From assembly GCF_005406225.1 (NCBI RefSeq), contig NZ_NXLY01000011.1, forward strand, positions 1 to 64,000: 64,000 nt of DNA. The letters are read 5' to 3'. The DNA comes from Campylobacter taeniopygiae. GTDB taxonomy: Bacteria > Campylobacterota > Campylobacteria > Campylobacterales > Campylobacteraceae. The position numbers and the translations under genes are program-made. Below, piece after piece: positions 38,688 through 47,707 of this stretch (within the stretch, counting starts at the first letter, position 1; each line of letters opens with the position of its first letter). The notes below the pieces were generated by a model. It worked only from the letters and a program-made list of their open reading frames with translations. It did no database searches and was not told the DNA's origin.

Positions 38688-39172
38688 TAAATTTTACCTC
38701 TAAAAAAGACATAAGCTAAAAAACATTCAATTGCTATAGATATTAAATATCCAAAACTTAATGTTTTAAAATGCTGATTATTCATATAAGAAAAAATAAA
38801 ATCCAAAAGAAAAATGAAAAAATAAGCACAAAGAACAAATGCAACAGGTATCAATTTTTCCATTTTCAAACTCGTTTTAATCCAATCAGCACAAATATAA
38901 TAAAAAAGAGCAAAGGCAATCCAAGATGAAAAAATAAAAAAATCATAAGTAATATCTGTAAAAAACAAAAAAAATAAAGAAAAATACCACCGAAAATCAA
39001 GTTTATTAAAGGTTTTTTGACTTTGTTCTAAAAGATAAATCATATAGCAAAAAAATAAACCATAAAGCAAAGGTGTATAAGTAAAAATAGATCCTAAAAT
39101 TTGATATACAATATAAAAAAAACCTAAAAATATATACCCACCATTGATATTTACTCTATAATTTTTTATCAT
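38687..39172 (-). CDS. Multispan membrane protein, possible MreD
   Basis: 161 residues form about five hydrophobic helices with short loops, no long soluble part. Length, topology and the position immediately before the PBP2 gene are those of MreD, the membrane partner of MreC in the elongation complex. Sequence similarity to known MreD is not obvious by eye, which is common for this fast-evolving family. The gene sits one nucleotide from engB and overlaps the mrdA start, so the three are translated together. Corresponds to Cj0651. Confidence 0.6.
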   Translation of the reverse strand: MIKNYRVNINGGYIFLGFFYIVYQILGSIFTYTPLLYGLFFCYMIYLLEQSQKTFNKLDFRWYFSLFFLFFTDITYDFFIFSSWIAFALFYYICADWIKTSLKMEKLIPVAFVLCAYFFIFLLDFIFSYMNNQHFKTLSFGYLISIAIECFLAYVFFRGKI

Positions 39173-39763
39173 TTATAAACCCAAAACCTGATTAATGATT
39201 TCATTCTCAAGCTTATCAAGCCCAAATTTATTTAAATTTGAAATTAAAATTGCATCTTTAAAATTATTTCTAAGTTTGGCTTTTTCGCTTTGATTTAATT
39301 TATCACATTTTGTAAAAACTTTTAAAATTTTTTGATCCGGTCTTAAAAATCCTTTTAAATAATCATTCAATCCTTTATCAATTTCTAAATCGGTATGTCT
39401 TGAATCAATTAAATGAATAAATAGCTTTATGGAAGTTCTTAATCTTAAAAACTCATCCAAATAAACATTCCACTCTTCTTTTAAATTTTTAGAAACCTTA
39501 GCATAACCAAAACCAGGTAAATCTACAAAATGAATATTAAATTTATCCTCATCTTTTTGACATAAAACTTCAAAAAAATTTATCAATTGAGTTTTTCCAG
39601 GAGTTGAAGAGCTTTTAGCAAGATTTTTTTGCTTACACAAAGAATTAATTAAAGAACTTTTGCCAACATTTGATCTTCCTAAAAAAGCAACTTCACTAAA
39701 ATTAGACGCAAAATTGATATCAAATTTTGCCAAAGAGGTGATAAAACGTGCATTAATAATCAT
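39173..39763 (-). CDS. engB: Ribosome biogenesis GTPase EngB (YihA/YsxC)
   Basis: EngB assists 50S assembly. GRSNVGKSSLINSLC is the P-loop (about residues 29-43), TPGKTQLINFFE the G2/switch I region, VDLPGFGYAKVS the G3 motif and FTKCDKL the G4 motif. The 196 residues are full length. The ATG overlaps the 3' end of lptA by 4 nt. Confidence 0.94.
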   Translation of the reverse strand: MIINARFITSLAKFDINFASNFSEVAFLGRSNVGKSSLINSLCKQKNLAKSSSTPGKTQLINFFEVLCQKDEDKFNIHFVDLPGFGYAKVSKNLKEEWNVYLDEFLRLRTSIKLFIHLIDSRHTDLEIDKGLNDYLKGFLRPDQKILKVFTKCDKLNQSEKAKLRNNFKDAILISNLNKFGLDKLENEIINQVLGL

Positions 39764-40221
39764 TTTTGTTTCAAATCAAATACAAAGCGTGCAGGTTTAT
39801 TGTCTTTGCTTTGTATTTTATAAATATTTTTTTTCCTATCTACGATAATTTTATCTCCGCAAAGCTTTTGATGATTGATTGGTTCATTGATATATGCATT
39901 TCCATCAATTTCATAAGTATCATCAACAACATTATAAATTAATTTATCCCCCTCTCCTTTATAAACCTTGCCTTTTAGGTTAATTTTAAATTTTGGATTT
40001 TGCGTAGCTTCATAACGTATAGGTTTGCGATTTTTATCAGTATAGATGATCAATTTTCCAGCATTTAAAATATCTTCTCCCCTTTTAACTTCAACATCAC
40101 CACTAAGTATACTTTCTCCCTTATTCTCATCGGAATAAAAATTTAGAGCTTTTACTTCAATTTTAGTCGCTAAAGATACACTTATACAAAAGAATAATAA
40201 AATTATTTTTCTTGCAAACAT
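39760..40221 (-). CDS. lptA: LPS transport protein LptA
   Basis: LptA is the periplasmic beta-jellyroll that bridges LptC and LptD for LPS (LOS) transport. A signal peptide of about 18 residues (MFARKIILLFFCISVSLA) precedes the OstA-like repeats: KIEVKALNFYSDENKGESIL, SGDVEVKRGEDILNAGKLII and GKVYKGEGDKLIYNVVDDTY. The 153 residues are slightly shorter than E. coli LptA (185). Its start overlaps lptC by 19 nt. The homologue is Cj0649. Confidence 0.9.
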   Translation of the reverse strand: MFARKIILLFFCISVSLATKIEVKALNFYSDENKGESILSGDVEVKRGEDILNAGKLIIYTDKNRKPIRYEATQNPKFKINLKGKVYKGEGDKLIYNVVDDTYEIDGNAYINEPINHQKLCGDKIIVDRKKNIYKIQSKDNKPARFVFDLKQK

Positions 40222-40718
40222 GCATTTACCTCTTGAATTTGCAAAATTTTGTTTTTTGTATCATATTGTAAAATTTTTCCATTAACAATATTTCCATTAA
40301 TCAAACCCTTAAAACCTGTATCTGTGCTTAAAATTTTGTTTTTTGGCTGATACTCTACTTCATCAGCAATAAATTTAACTTTATTAGATCCTAAATATGT
40401 AACATTTCCTTCAAATTTTATCTTATCCATATTTTGACCCAAAAGTTCTAGCTTATTAGCACTTAAGTTAAAATCCAAATTATAATTTGTGAAATTATCA
40501 AATTCATCTCTATTAGTATACCTTACCCAAGAATTAGCTTTATAATAAGACTTAATTGCTGTTTGATTGATATCATAAGCTTTTAAATGATTTGCTTCAA
40601 TATTTTTAAAATTTAAAGAATAAGATTTAATATCTAAAGAATAAGGATCTTGAAGCCATAAAATCACAAAAGTAATCACAAAAAGAGCGATAAGGATACC
40701 AAAACTTTTTATAGCCAA
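40203..40718 (-). CDS. lptC: LPS transport protein LptC
   Basis: LptC is the single-span inner-membrane partner that passes LPS from LptBFG to LptA. One helix (about 5-22) anchors a periplasmic jellyroll with ANKLELLGQNMDKIKFEGNV and GFKGLINGNIVNGK. The 171 residues are near normal. The start is TTG at 40718, inside the end of kdsC (overlap 10 nt). Three bacterial N-glycosylation sequons are present: DINQT (Asn51), DFNLS (Asn84) and EGNVT (Asn105), all periplasmic. Confidence 0.88.
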   Translation of the reverse strand: MAIKSFGILIALFVITFVILWLQDPYSLDIKSYSLNFKNIEANHLKAYDINQTAIKSYYKANSWVRYTNRDEFDNFTNYNLDFNLSANKLELLGQNMDKIKFEGNVTYLGSNKVKFIADEVEYQPKNKILSTDTGFKGLINGNIVNGKILQYDTKNKILQIQEVNACLQEK

Positions 40719-41197
40719 ATTTTATTCCAATCTTGCTGCATATTATTTTTTTTCACGATATATTCTATCATTTCTGCTACAGCGGCTTCTCCGCCTTTAT
40801 TTTCCAAAATCACATCAACCTTTAAATCCTTATGAGCATCTTTTGGCTTAAAGCTTAAACCCACATTTTCAAGAAGATTTTTATCATTAAAATAATCCCC
40901 TATAGCTGCACACTGAGAAAAATCAAGGTTTAATTTTTGCAAAATTTCTTTTGCGCAAGTTAATTTATCTTTAACTCCTTGGAATAAAAGATCTATTTTT
41001 AAATCTTTAGATCTTTTATCTACACAAGGGCAATTTCTACCTGTAATGATGGCGATTTTTTTGCCAAGTTTTATCCAAGCTTCAATCGCTGCACCATCTT
41101 TAACATTAAATTCTTTGATAAAACCACCTTCTGAAGTGTAGATGATTTTTCCATCTGTTAAGCAACCATCCACATCTAAAAAAATTAATTCTATCAT
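40709..41197 (-). CDS. kdsC: KDO 8-phosphate phosphatase KdsC
   Basis: KdsC hydrolyses KDO 8-phosphate to KDO for the LOS inner core. It is a HAD-fold enzyme: FLDVDGCLTDGKI holds the nucleophile Asp and acid Asp, IITGR the second motif, and AIGDYFNDKNLL the acidic metal motif (GDxxND). The 162 residues are the tetrameric short form. It precedes lptC and lptA, which suits a shared role in LOS production and export. Confidence 0.93.
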   Translation of the reverse strand: MIELIFLDVDGCLTDGKIIYTSEGGFIKEFNVKDGAAIEAWIKLGKKIAIITGRNCPCVDKRSKDLKIDLLFQGVKDKLTCAKEILQKLNLDFSQCAAIGDYFNDKNLLENVGLSFKPKDAHKDLKVDVILENKGGEAAVAEMIEYIVKKNNMQQDWNKIWL

Positions 41198-41198
41198 T

Positions 41199-42038
41199 TT
41201 ATTCTCTTACTATGAAAGCTCCAGCAAATGCTCCACTTGCAGCAAAATCACGTGCTTCTTCTTCACTTCTAAATCCGGTTAAAAAAACTCGATTTAAACC
41301 ATCCACTGTACTTGTGCGTATAGTCGAAGAATAAGTTCTATAAGTTTTATATCTTGAAGCTATAGTTCTTGCACCTTCTGGATTTTTAAATGCACCAATT
41401 TGAACCATAAAATTTCCACCCTCGTAAATTTGTCCATTGCCTGAAATTTCTCCACCGTTGCCATAATTTACATTAGAATGAACGACATTATTGCCAGAAT
41501 TTGAAGAACCAAATCCTATAACTTCGAGTCTAACTGGTGCCGTTCCACTGTGTATCATATCGATTTGCTTTGCAGCCGCATTAGATAAATCAATAATACG
41601 ATTATTTACAAAAGGACCACGATCATTTACACGAACGGTAACTTGACGATTATTGTTTAAATTTGTAACCTTTAAAATAGTATTCATAGGTAAAGTTTTA
41701 TGTGCTGCTGTGAATGCATTTTGATCATAAATTTCACCATTTGAAGTTTTTTTACCATGAAATCCTGGTCCATACCAACTAGCAATACCATCAGCAGTTT
41801 CTCCAACAGATACCACAGTTGGATAATAAGTTTTTCCATTTATGGTATAAGGCTTCATTGTGCCTTTACCGCCTGAAGAATTAGGATTGCTTTTAAAATC
41901 ATTACTCGGGTAATAAACCTGAGCACCACTACTTGATTCTGAAAGTAAATTACCTATTCCGCAACCCGTAAAAATACTAATGACGGATAAAATTGGAATA
42001 ATTTTTAGAGTCGCTTTGAGCTGTCTTAATGTTTGCAT
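41199..42038 (-). CDS. rlpA: RlpA-family septal lipoprotein with SPOR domain
   Basis: RlpA-type proteins are outer-membrane lipoproteins that cleave denuded glycan strands during division. The signal peptide ends in TGC with Cys26. The double-psi beta-barrel domain (GIASWYGPGFHGKKTSNGEI, and VNDRGPFVNNRIIDLS with the catalytic Asp) is intact. The C-terminal SPOR domain (FMVQIGAFKNPEGARTIASR) would target it to septal peptidoglycan. A strong AAAGGAGAAC ribosome site fixes the start, although the gene then overlaps mltD by 62 nt. The homologue is Cj0646. Confidence 0.9.
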   Translation of the reverse strand: MQTLRQLKATLKIIPILSVISIFTGCGIGNLLSESSSGAQVYYPSNDFKSNPNSSGGKGTMKPYTINGKTYYPTVVSVGETADGIASWYGPGFHGKKTSNGEIYDQNAFTAAHKTLPMNTILKVTNLNNNRQVTVRVNDRGPFVNNRIIDLSNAAAKQIDMIHSGTAPVRLEVIGFGSSNSGNNVVHSNVNYGNGGEISGNGQIYEGGNFMVQIGAFKNPEGARTIASRYKTYRTYSSTIRTSTVDGLNRVFLTGFRSEEEARDFAASGAFAGAFIVRE

Positions 42039-43113
42039 TTTTGTTCTCCTTTATTGGTATTATAATTTTTTGATTAATACTTAAACGATTTTTATAAATA
42101 CGGTTTAATTCTTTAATACTATCTATACTCACATGATGATTTTTCGCTATTTTATACAAAGAATCTCCCGCTTTTACGGTATAAACTTTGGTCATAGGTA
42201 TAGTTGTATCAACTTTTGCAAGTTTATTTTCTTTAAAATACTTGTCAAAAAAAGCCACTTTATTTAAAGGAATATACATATAATATCCTTTGCCTGGCGG
42301 CGTAAAATTATGCTTAAAATGAGGATTGTATTTTTTAAAAGTAGCAAAACTTATATTTAAATTTTTGGCTATATCTTTTAACGAGACAGAAGATGGGGCA
42401 TCCACTTTAATAAAATCATTACTTAAAGCATAATTTACCAAAGATGCATCTTTTGCTAATAAAAAATCTCTATCATTTGCCAAAAATGAAAGGGTTAAAA
42501 TTTTACGCAAAAAATTACGAGTTTCTAAAGAAAGATATTTTTTATCTGAATCAAGCAAAACATTTAAGTCATCACTGCCTGCCTCTTTAATAGCTTGATG
42601 CAATTTTCCATTGCCGCAATTATAAGCTAAAATAGCTAGATACCACTTACCAAACTCTGCTTTCATTCTTTTTAAATAATCAATAGCTGCATAAGTTGAT
42701 TTTACAGGATCCCGTCTTTCATCAACATAAGCATCTACCCTAAGTCCTAAATTTTTGGCCGTAGGTTTCATAAACTGCCAAATTCCAACAGCTTTAGCAT
42801 TAGAAACACTATTAACCTTTAAACCAGATTCAACCATAGCTAAATATAAAATTTCTTCAGGAACTTCTTCTTCAGATATTATTTTTCGAATCATAGGAGT
42901 TATTTTTGAAAAATTTTGCATTCCATCAATCAAAGTTTTAGTATGCTTTGATTTTATATCTTGTTGACTTTGAACAAAAACTAAATTACTGATAAAATTT
43001 GACTCTATATCTAAATCTCTTAAAATTTTTATCTGTCTTTCATAAAATTCTGGAGAATTAATTTGTGCAAAAAGAAAATTAAAAAACAATAATAGTAATA
43101 ATATTTTTTTCAT
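41977..43113 (-). CDS. mltD: Membrane-bound lytic transglycosylase D-like
   Basis: This periplasmic muramidase breaks glycan strands. A signal peptide (about residues 1-16) is followed by a Slt70-type domain with the catalytic Glu in LAMVESGLKVNSVS and AVGIWQFMKPTAKNLGL, ILAYNCGNGKLHQAI. One degenerate LysM lies about residues 245-290 and a good C-terminal LysM has VYTVKAGDSLYKIAKNHHVS. No lipobox was seen, so it may be periplasmic rather than a lipoprotein. The long 3' overlap with rlpA suggests tight coupling. The homologue is Cj0645. Confidence 0.9.
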   Translation of the reverse strand: MKKILLLLLFFNFLFAQINSPEFYERQIKILRDLDIESNFISNLVFVQSQQDIKSKHTKTLIDGMQNFSKITPMIRKIISEEEVPEEILYLAMVESGLKVNSVSNAKAVGIWQFMKPTAKNLGLRVDAYVDERRDPVKSTYAAIDYLKRMKAEFGKWYLAILAYNCGNGKLHQAIKEAGSDDLNVLLDSDKKYLSLETRNFLRKILTLSFLANDRDFLLAKDASLVNYALSNDFIKVDAPSSVSLKDIAKNLNISFATFKKYNPHFKHNFTPPGKGYYMYIPLNKVAFFDKYFKENKLAKVDTTIPMTKVYTVKAGDSLYKIAKNHHVSIDSIKELNRIYKNRLSINQKIIIPIKENKNANIKTAQSDSKNYSNFIRH

Positions 43114-43928
43114 AAACCACCTTGAAAAAATAATTTTTTAGAATTATCCAAGCAAATTTTTAAAAGCTCTTCTCTTGATAAATTTAAAATTTCACTCATT
43201 TTATTAGCCACTAATTGAGTTAGCAAAGGCTCATTTCTCTTCCCGCGATAAGGCTCTGGAGTTAAATAAGGCGCATCAGTTTCAATGAGTAATTTGTCCC
43301 TTGGAATTTTAGGTAAAATTTCCACTAATTTCTTAGCATTTTTAAACGTTAAAATTCCACCTATTCCAAAATAAAAACCTTCATTGCTAAGACGAAGTAA
43401 ATGTTCACTCGCATTAAAACAATGTAAAACTCCGCCAACAAGATCCTTAGAATATTGATGCAAAATTTCATAGGTATCATTATTGGCTTCTCGTGTATGG
43501 ATAATCACAGGCTTTTTAAACTCTTTTGCTAATTCAAGCTGAATTTTAAAAAAATGTTTTTGAAGATTTTTTTGATGCTCTATTTCTTTTAAATCATCGC
43601 TTTGAAAACGAAAATAGTCCAATCCACACTCGCCTACCGCTATGCATTTTTCTTGTTTTAAATATTGTCTTAAAATGTTTTCATCAAAATTATCAATTTC
43701 ATAAGGATGTATTCCAGCTGCAAAATATACTCTATCATATTTTTGCGCTAATTCTGCAGCATAAGGAAGATCTTTAATATGCGCACCAGGTATAATTATT
43801 TTTTCAATCCCATTATTAAAAGAATGTGTTAAAAGTGCATCCAAATCATCCTTAAAAACATCACTATCAATATGACAATGGGTGTCGATAATCTTTAAAT
43901 TATCTTTAAATTCAAGATCTAAGAACAT
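43110..43928 (-). CDS. tatD: TatD-family metal-dependent deoxyribonuclease
   Basis: TatD proteins are TIM-barrel hydrolases with 3'-exonuclease activity. The metal ligands appear in IIDTHCHIDSDVF, the catalytic Glu region in VGECGLDYFR, His in VIIHTREAN and VLHCFNASE, and Asp in LLIETDAPYLTPEPYRG. The 272 residues are full length. It overlaps cbrR by 10 nt and mltD by 4 nt, placing it in the middle of the operon. Confidence 0.93.
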   Translation of the reverse strand: MFLDLEFKDNLKIIDTHCHIDSDVFKDDLDALLTHSFNNGIEKIIIPGAHIKDLPYAAELAQKYDRVYFAAGIHPYEIDNFDENILRQYLKQEKCIAVGECGLDYFRFQSDDLKEIEHQKNLQKHFFKIQLELAKEFKKPVIIHTREANNDTYEILHQYSKDLVGGVLHCFNASEHLLRLSNEGFYFGIGGILTFKNAKKLVEILPKIPRDKLLIETDAPYLTPEPYRGKRNEPLLTQLVANKMSEILNLSREELLKICLDNSKKLFFQGGL

Positions 43929-45163
43929 ACTTCCACTCGATCCTTACCGTTGGTTTTTGCTTGTGCAAGTGCCTTAGATGCTTTTTCGGCTAAGTGGTCA
44001 AATTTATCTTTGTTTTTACCAAAAACTACACCGATAGAAGCAGTAAAAAACACTTCATCTAAATTAATCAAAATTCCAACTTTTTTTATATTAACACGGA
44101 TGCGAGATAAAATTTTAACAGCTTTTTCGTGAGAAATATTTTTTAATAAAATACAAAATTTTTCAGGACTAAATCTTCCTACTATATCCCTACCCTTAAC
44201 TTCATTTACAATTTCATTAGCACAAATTTTAATAATCTCATTACCCGCATCAAAACCATATCTTTCATTTAAAGATTTTAAATCATCAATATTTAAAAAA
44301 GCCAAAGCAAAATCTTCTTCTTTAATCATAACTTCATTGAAATACGCTTCAATATCATCCATTAAAGCTTCATAATTTTTTACACCCGAAATAGGATCAA
44401 GATTGTTATAGGTATTTAAAAATTTCATATTATCCATATAAGTTAAACATCGATCCAAACGAGAATTAAAACTATCTCTTTTAATCGGTTTTATTAAATA
44501 TTCATTGGCACCATTTTTAAATAAATCAGCCTCTAAAGTATCATTTTTATCGCCTAAAAGTATCACTCCTAATTCATCTTCACTGAAACGAGCTCTAACC
44601 TCATCTAAAAGTTCGCTTCCGCTAATAACTGGCATATTAACATCTGCAATAATAAGACGTATATCATTGTTATCATTTAAATAACTCATAGCCTCTTCCC
44701 CATGGGCGGCAGCTAAAACATTAAAATGTCTTTGCGTAAGGATCTTTTTAATTTCATTACGTTCAGGAAGTTTGCTTAAGGCTAAAATGATTTTAGTTCC
44801 AGAATACTGATCTAATTTAGATATAGAATTTATAATATCATCAATACAAGTACTGCTTTCTTTAAAAATATAACCCATTATATCTTTTTTTAAAAAGTCA
44901 TCTCTTACTTCTTTATCGTTATTAGCAGTTAAAACAATCACGGGTAATTTTTTTTCTAAAAGAAACTCTACTACCTCTCCATTTGGAGCATCTGGTAAAT
45001 ATAATTCAGCAAAAACTAAAAAATATTTATTAGAAGATAATTCTTTTGCCTCCGTATAACTAAAAACAATATCAACCTCATAATTTAAAGTCGATTGGAT
45101 TTTTTTAGCCAAAAGCTTTCCAAGCATTTTATTATGATCGACAATTAAAATTTTTTTATCCAT
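43919..45163 (-). CDS. cbrR: Response regulator CbrR with two receivers and degenerate GGDEF domain
   Basis: The 414 residues show two receiver domains (about 1-120 and 124-240) and a GGDEF-type domain (about 255-414). In C. jejuni, CbrR (Cj0643) is linked to bile resistance and motility, and is reported to bind cyclic-di-GMP. In the first receiver the phospho-acceptor is Glu (FAELYLPD), not Asp. In the second, Asp is kept (IIADVNMP) but the usual Thr is Gly (VILLGDKND). The cyclase motif reads FSPEKF instead of GGDEF, so it probably does not make c-di-GMP. It heads the tatD-mltD-rlpA string. Confidence 0.9.
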   Translation of the reverse strand: MDKKILIVDHNKMLGKLLAKKIQSTLNYEVDIVFSYTEAKELSSNKYFLVFAELYLPDAPNGEVVEFLLEKKLPVIVLTANNDKEVRDDFLKKDIMGYIFKESSTCIDDIINSISKLDQYSGTKIILALSKLPERNEIKKILTQRHFNVLAAAHGEEAMSYLNDNNDIRLIIADVNMPVISGSELLDEVRARFSEDELGVILLGDKNDTLEADLFKNGANEYLIKPIKRDSFNSRLDRCLTYMDNMKFLNTYNNLDPISGVKNYEALMDDIEAYFNEVMIKEEDFALAFLNIDDLKSLNERYGFDAGNEIIKICANEIVNEVKGRDIVGRFSPEKFCILLKNISHEKAVKILSRIRVNIKKVGILINLDEVFFTASIGVVFGKNKDKFDHLAEKASKALAQAKTNGKDRVEVCS

Positions 45164-45241
45164 AAATTTAACACACCTTAAAAATTAAAGCTAATTTTAA
45201 TGTAAGGATAAAATTGTAACATGCTTAAATAAAAAATCCGC

Positions 45242-46765
45242 TTAAGACTTAAACAAAGTTTTAGCAAATTCTAAAGCTTCATCGTTAATCTTTTCCCCAC
45301 TTACCATTCTAGCAAGCTCTTTGATTCTCTCTTCTTGATTCAGTTTTTTGACAAAACTTTCATCACCCTTTTTTTCAACTAAAAAGTGATTATGTGCCTT
45401 AGAAGAAAGTTGTGGCAAATGTGAAATAGCAAAAATTTGATAAAAATTTGAAAGTTCATTTAAAACCTTAGCGATACTCATCGCTTCTTTGCCACTCAAA
45501 TTAGCATCAATTTCATCTAAAAATAATATCCCATTACCCTGACCTAAAATTTTACATTCTGTTGCTATAAATGCAAGTCTTAAACGATTAAGTTCCCCTG
45601 AACTTAAATTTTTCAAATTAGCCAAATTGATATTTAAACTAATCTCATCTTTGCCCATAGAAGATATCATTTTACTTTCATCCAAATTTAAAATAGCATC
45701 TTTCATGTAAAGATTTTTTAGATATCCATTTAAGCAATTTTGTAATTTTTCTAGATTATTTTTTCTTGTTTGGGTTAGAATTTTTGCACTTTTTTCTATT
45801 TTGTCTTTTGCTTTTTCAAATTTCTTCTCAAGCTCTTTTTTTTCAAAACTTAGATTTTCATAATGCTCAAGTTCTTTTTTCTTATGCTCTAAAATTTCTA
45901 GTGCATTTTCAATACTCTCGTAACGTTTAATTAAAAAAGATAAATTTTCTATCCTATCAAGTATTTTTTCAATATCAAAATCAAAATCTTCCAATTTTTG
46001 ACTTTCCGAAATCAAACGCAACTCATTCAAACATTCACTAAAAAAAGTCGGATCTTTATCACTTAAATTTAAAGCATCAATCACGACTTTTTCCAAATCA
46101 AAAATTACACTAGCCTTTTGCCACGCTTCATCTAATTTATCCTTTTTAGAAAGCTTTTTTTTAAGCTCTAATAATTCTTCATATTCTCCTATTTTTGGAT
46201 TAATGCTTTGAATTTTTTCAATTTGAATGCTTGCCACTTCTTTTAATTCTTCGATTTTTTTTTCTTCATCTAAAATTTGATTTAATTCTTCAGAAAATCG
46301 AGTGTAATTGTCAAAATCTTCTCTAAATTCATTTAAGAAATTTTCAAATTGAGGATTATTTTGTATCTCCAAAGCATCTAAAATTCTCAAAAATTTTTCA
46401 TTACTAAATTCATTATTTTCTTTGGCACTAAGATATTTAATAAAACTTTTACTTAAATTTTGCAAACTTTTTTTAGCAATGCTTTGATTATTAATAAAAT
46501 ATTTTGTATTTTTTTCTTTTAAAAGCTTAAAAACATTTTCTTCTTCGCTTTCTATTCCATATTCTTCTAAATTTAACTCATCATCAAGCTCTAACTCTAC
46601 AAGTTTAGCCTCACTATCGCTTAGAGCAAAAGCGGATAAAATTCCCTTAAATAACACAGATTTTCCAGCTCCACTAAGCCCAGTAAAAACAGTAAGTCCT
46701 TTTGAAATTTCAAGCTTTGCTTCTTTAAAACCCAAATTTTCTTTTATCAAAATTCTATTGATCAT
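45242..46765 (-). CDS. recN: DNA repair ATPase RecN
   Basis: RecN is an SMC-like protein for double-strand break repair. Walker [19 protein letters not shown] is near the N terminus, followed by a long coiled coil, the signature region [17 protein letters not shown] and Walker [18 protein letters not shown]. The 507 residues are near the E. coli length (553). The ATG at 46765 shares one base with the nadK stop (TAATG); the TTG 12 nt upstream lies inside nadK and is unlikely. Confidence 0.93.
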   Translation of the reverse strand: MINRILIKENLGFKEAKLEISKGLTVFTGLSGAGKSVLFKGILSAFALSDSEAKLVELELDDELNLEEYGIESEEENVFKLLKEKNTKYFINNQSIAKKSLQNLSKSFIKYLSAKENNEFSNEKFLRILDALEIQNNPQFENFLNEFREDFDNYTRFSEELNQILDEEKKIEELKEVASIQIEKIQSINPKIGEYEELLELKKKLSKKDKLDEAWQKASVIFDLEKVVIDALNLSDKDPTFFSECLNELRLISESQKLEDFDFDIEKILDRIENLSFLIKRYESIENALEILEHKKKELEHYENLSFEKKELEKKFEKAKDKIEKSAKILTQTRKNNLEKLQNCLNGYLKNLYMKDAILNLDESKMISSMGKDEISLNINLANLKNLSSGELNRLRLAFIATECKILGQGNGILFLDEIDANLSGKEAMSIAKVLNELSNFYQIFAISHLPQLSSKAHNHFLVEKKGDESFVKKLNQEERIKELARMVSGEKINDEALEFAKTLFKS

Positions 46766-47622
46766 TAACTTCCCCAATTTAATTTTTCTTTTAAAATTTG
46801 AAAATAATCTCGATTTTTTGGACGAATCAAAGTAACACTTTTATGACTTAAACCCACTTTAATGCTTTTAAAATCATCCATTTTGTAATTTTCTTGCCCA
46901 TCTATGGAAAACATGCATCCTTTTGCTCTAATTTCTAATTCAAATCCTTTAGGCAATACAATAGGTCTTTGTGTCAAAGAATGAGAACAAATTGGAGTCA
47001 AGATAAAGGCTTGAGCTAAAGTATAAACTATAGGACCATTAGCACTTAAATTATAAGCGGTTGATCCAGCAGGTGTAGCAACGATCAATCCATCTCCAAA
47101 ATATTCGTTAAATTTTTTGTCTTGATGATAAACTTCAATATGTGCCATAGAAGCTTGATCTTCCCTTTTTATGATAATGTCATTAAAAGCATAATTTTTT
47201 ATTTTTTGACCATTTTTTTGCTTTAAACTGACACTAAGCAAGAAAGGATTTTCCGTTTTAAAATCACCACAAAAAAAGGATTGAAAAAATTCTTCCGCAT
47301 AATCAATTTTAAAATCCGTTAAAAAACCTAAGTGCCCCGCATGAATTCCCAAAACAGCTTTATGATATTCCCAAGCTTTGCGGCATACAGAAATCAAAGT
47401 TCCATCGCCACCCAAAGAAATAATAAAATCAGAAATTTTAAACAATTCATCGATATTATAATGTGATAAATTCGGATTTTTAGAGTTTTTTAAAAGTAAA
47501 AGTTCAATATTATATTTGTTTAAAATATTTTCTAAAATACATATTTCATTATCAAGATCCGAATTAAAACGAACAACAAGCCCTACTTTCTTAATATTTT
47601 TATAATCTATTTTGTTTTGCAT
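46765..47622 (-). CDS. nadK: NAD kinase
   Basis: NadK phosphorylates NAD to [18 protein letters not shown] carries the GGDGT motif (about residues 69-82) and [19 protein letters not shown] the second substrate-binding motif; [15 protein letters not shown] follows. The 285 residues are normal. No ribosome site is seen; a -10 hexamer lies 6 nt before the ATG, so the transcript is probably leaderless. Confidence 0.93.
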   Translation of the reverse strand: MQNKIDYKNIKKVGLVVRFNSDLDNEICILENILNKYNIELLLLKNSKNPNLSHYNIDELFKISDFIISLGGDGTLISVCRKAWEYHKAVLGIHAGHLGFLTDFKIDYAEEFFQSFFCGDFKTENPFLLSVSLKQKNGQKIKNYAFNDIIIKREDQASMAHIEVYHQDKKFNEYFGDGLIVATPAGSTAYNLSANGPIVYTLAQAFILTPICSHSLTQRPIVLPKGFELEIRAKGCMFSIDGQENYKMDDFKSIKVGLSHKSVTLIRPKNRDYFQILKEKLNWGS

Positions 47623-47628
47623 GGAAAA

Positions 47629-47634
47629 ATTATA
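47629..47634 (-). promoter_or_regulatory. -10 box giving a leaderless nadK mRNA
   Basis: On the minus strand TATAAT (47634-47629) is separated from the nadK ATG (47622) by only six bases. RNA synthesis normally starts 6-7 nt after the -10 box, which falls on the A of the ATG. No Shine-Dalgarno sequence is present, in line with leaderless translation. Confidence 0.65.
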
Positions 47635-47667
47635 ACAAAACTTAGCTAAGCAAAAGAATAAAAATAC

Positions 47668-47673
47668 TATAAT
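47668..47673 (+). promoter_or_regulatory. Sigma-70 -10 box for aspS
   Basis: TATAAT at 47668-47673, 34 nt before the aspS TTG start, faces away from the nadK promoter. A start near 47680 would leave a short leader including the AAGGA ribosome site. Confidence 0.6.
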
Positions 47674-47707
47674 TTTAAAATAATTATTTTAATTTCAAGG
47701 AAAAAAA

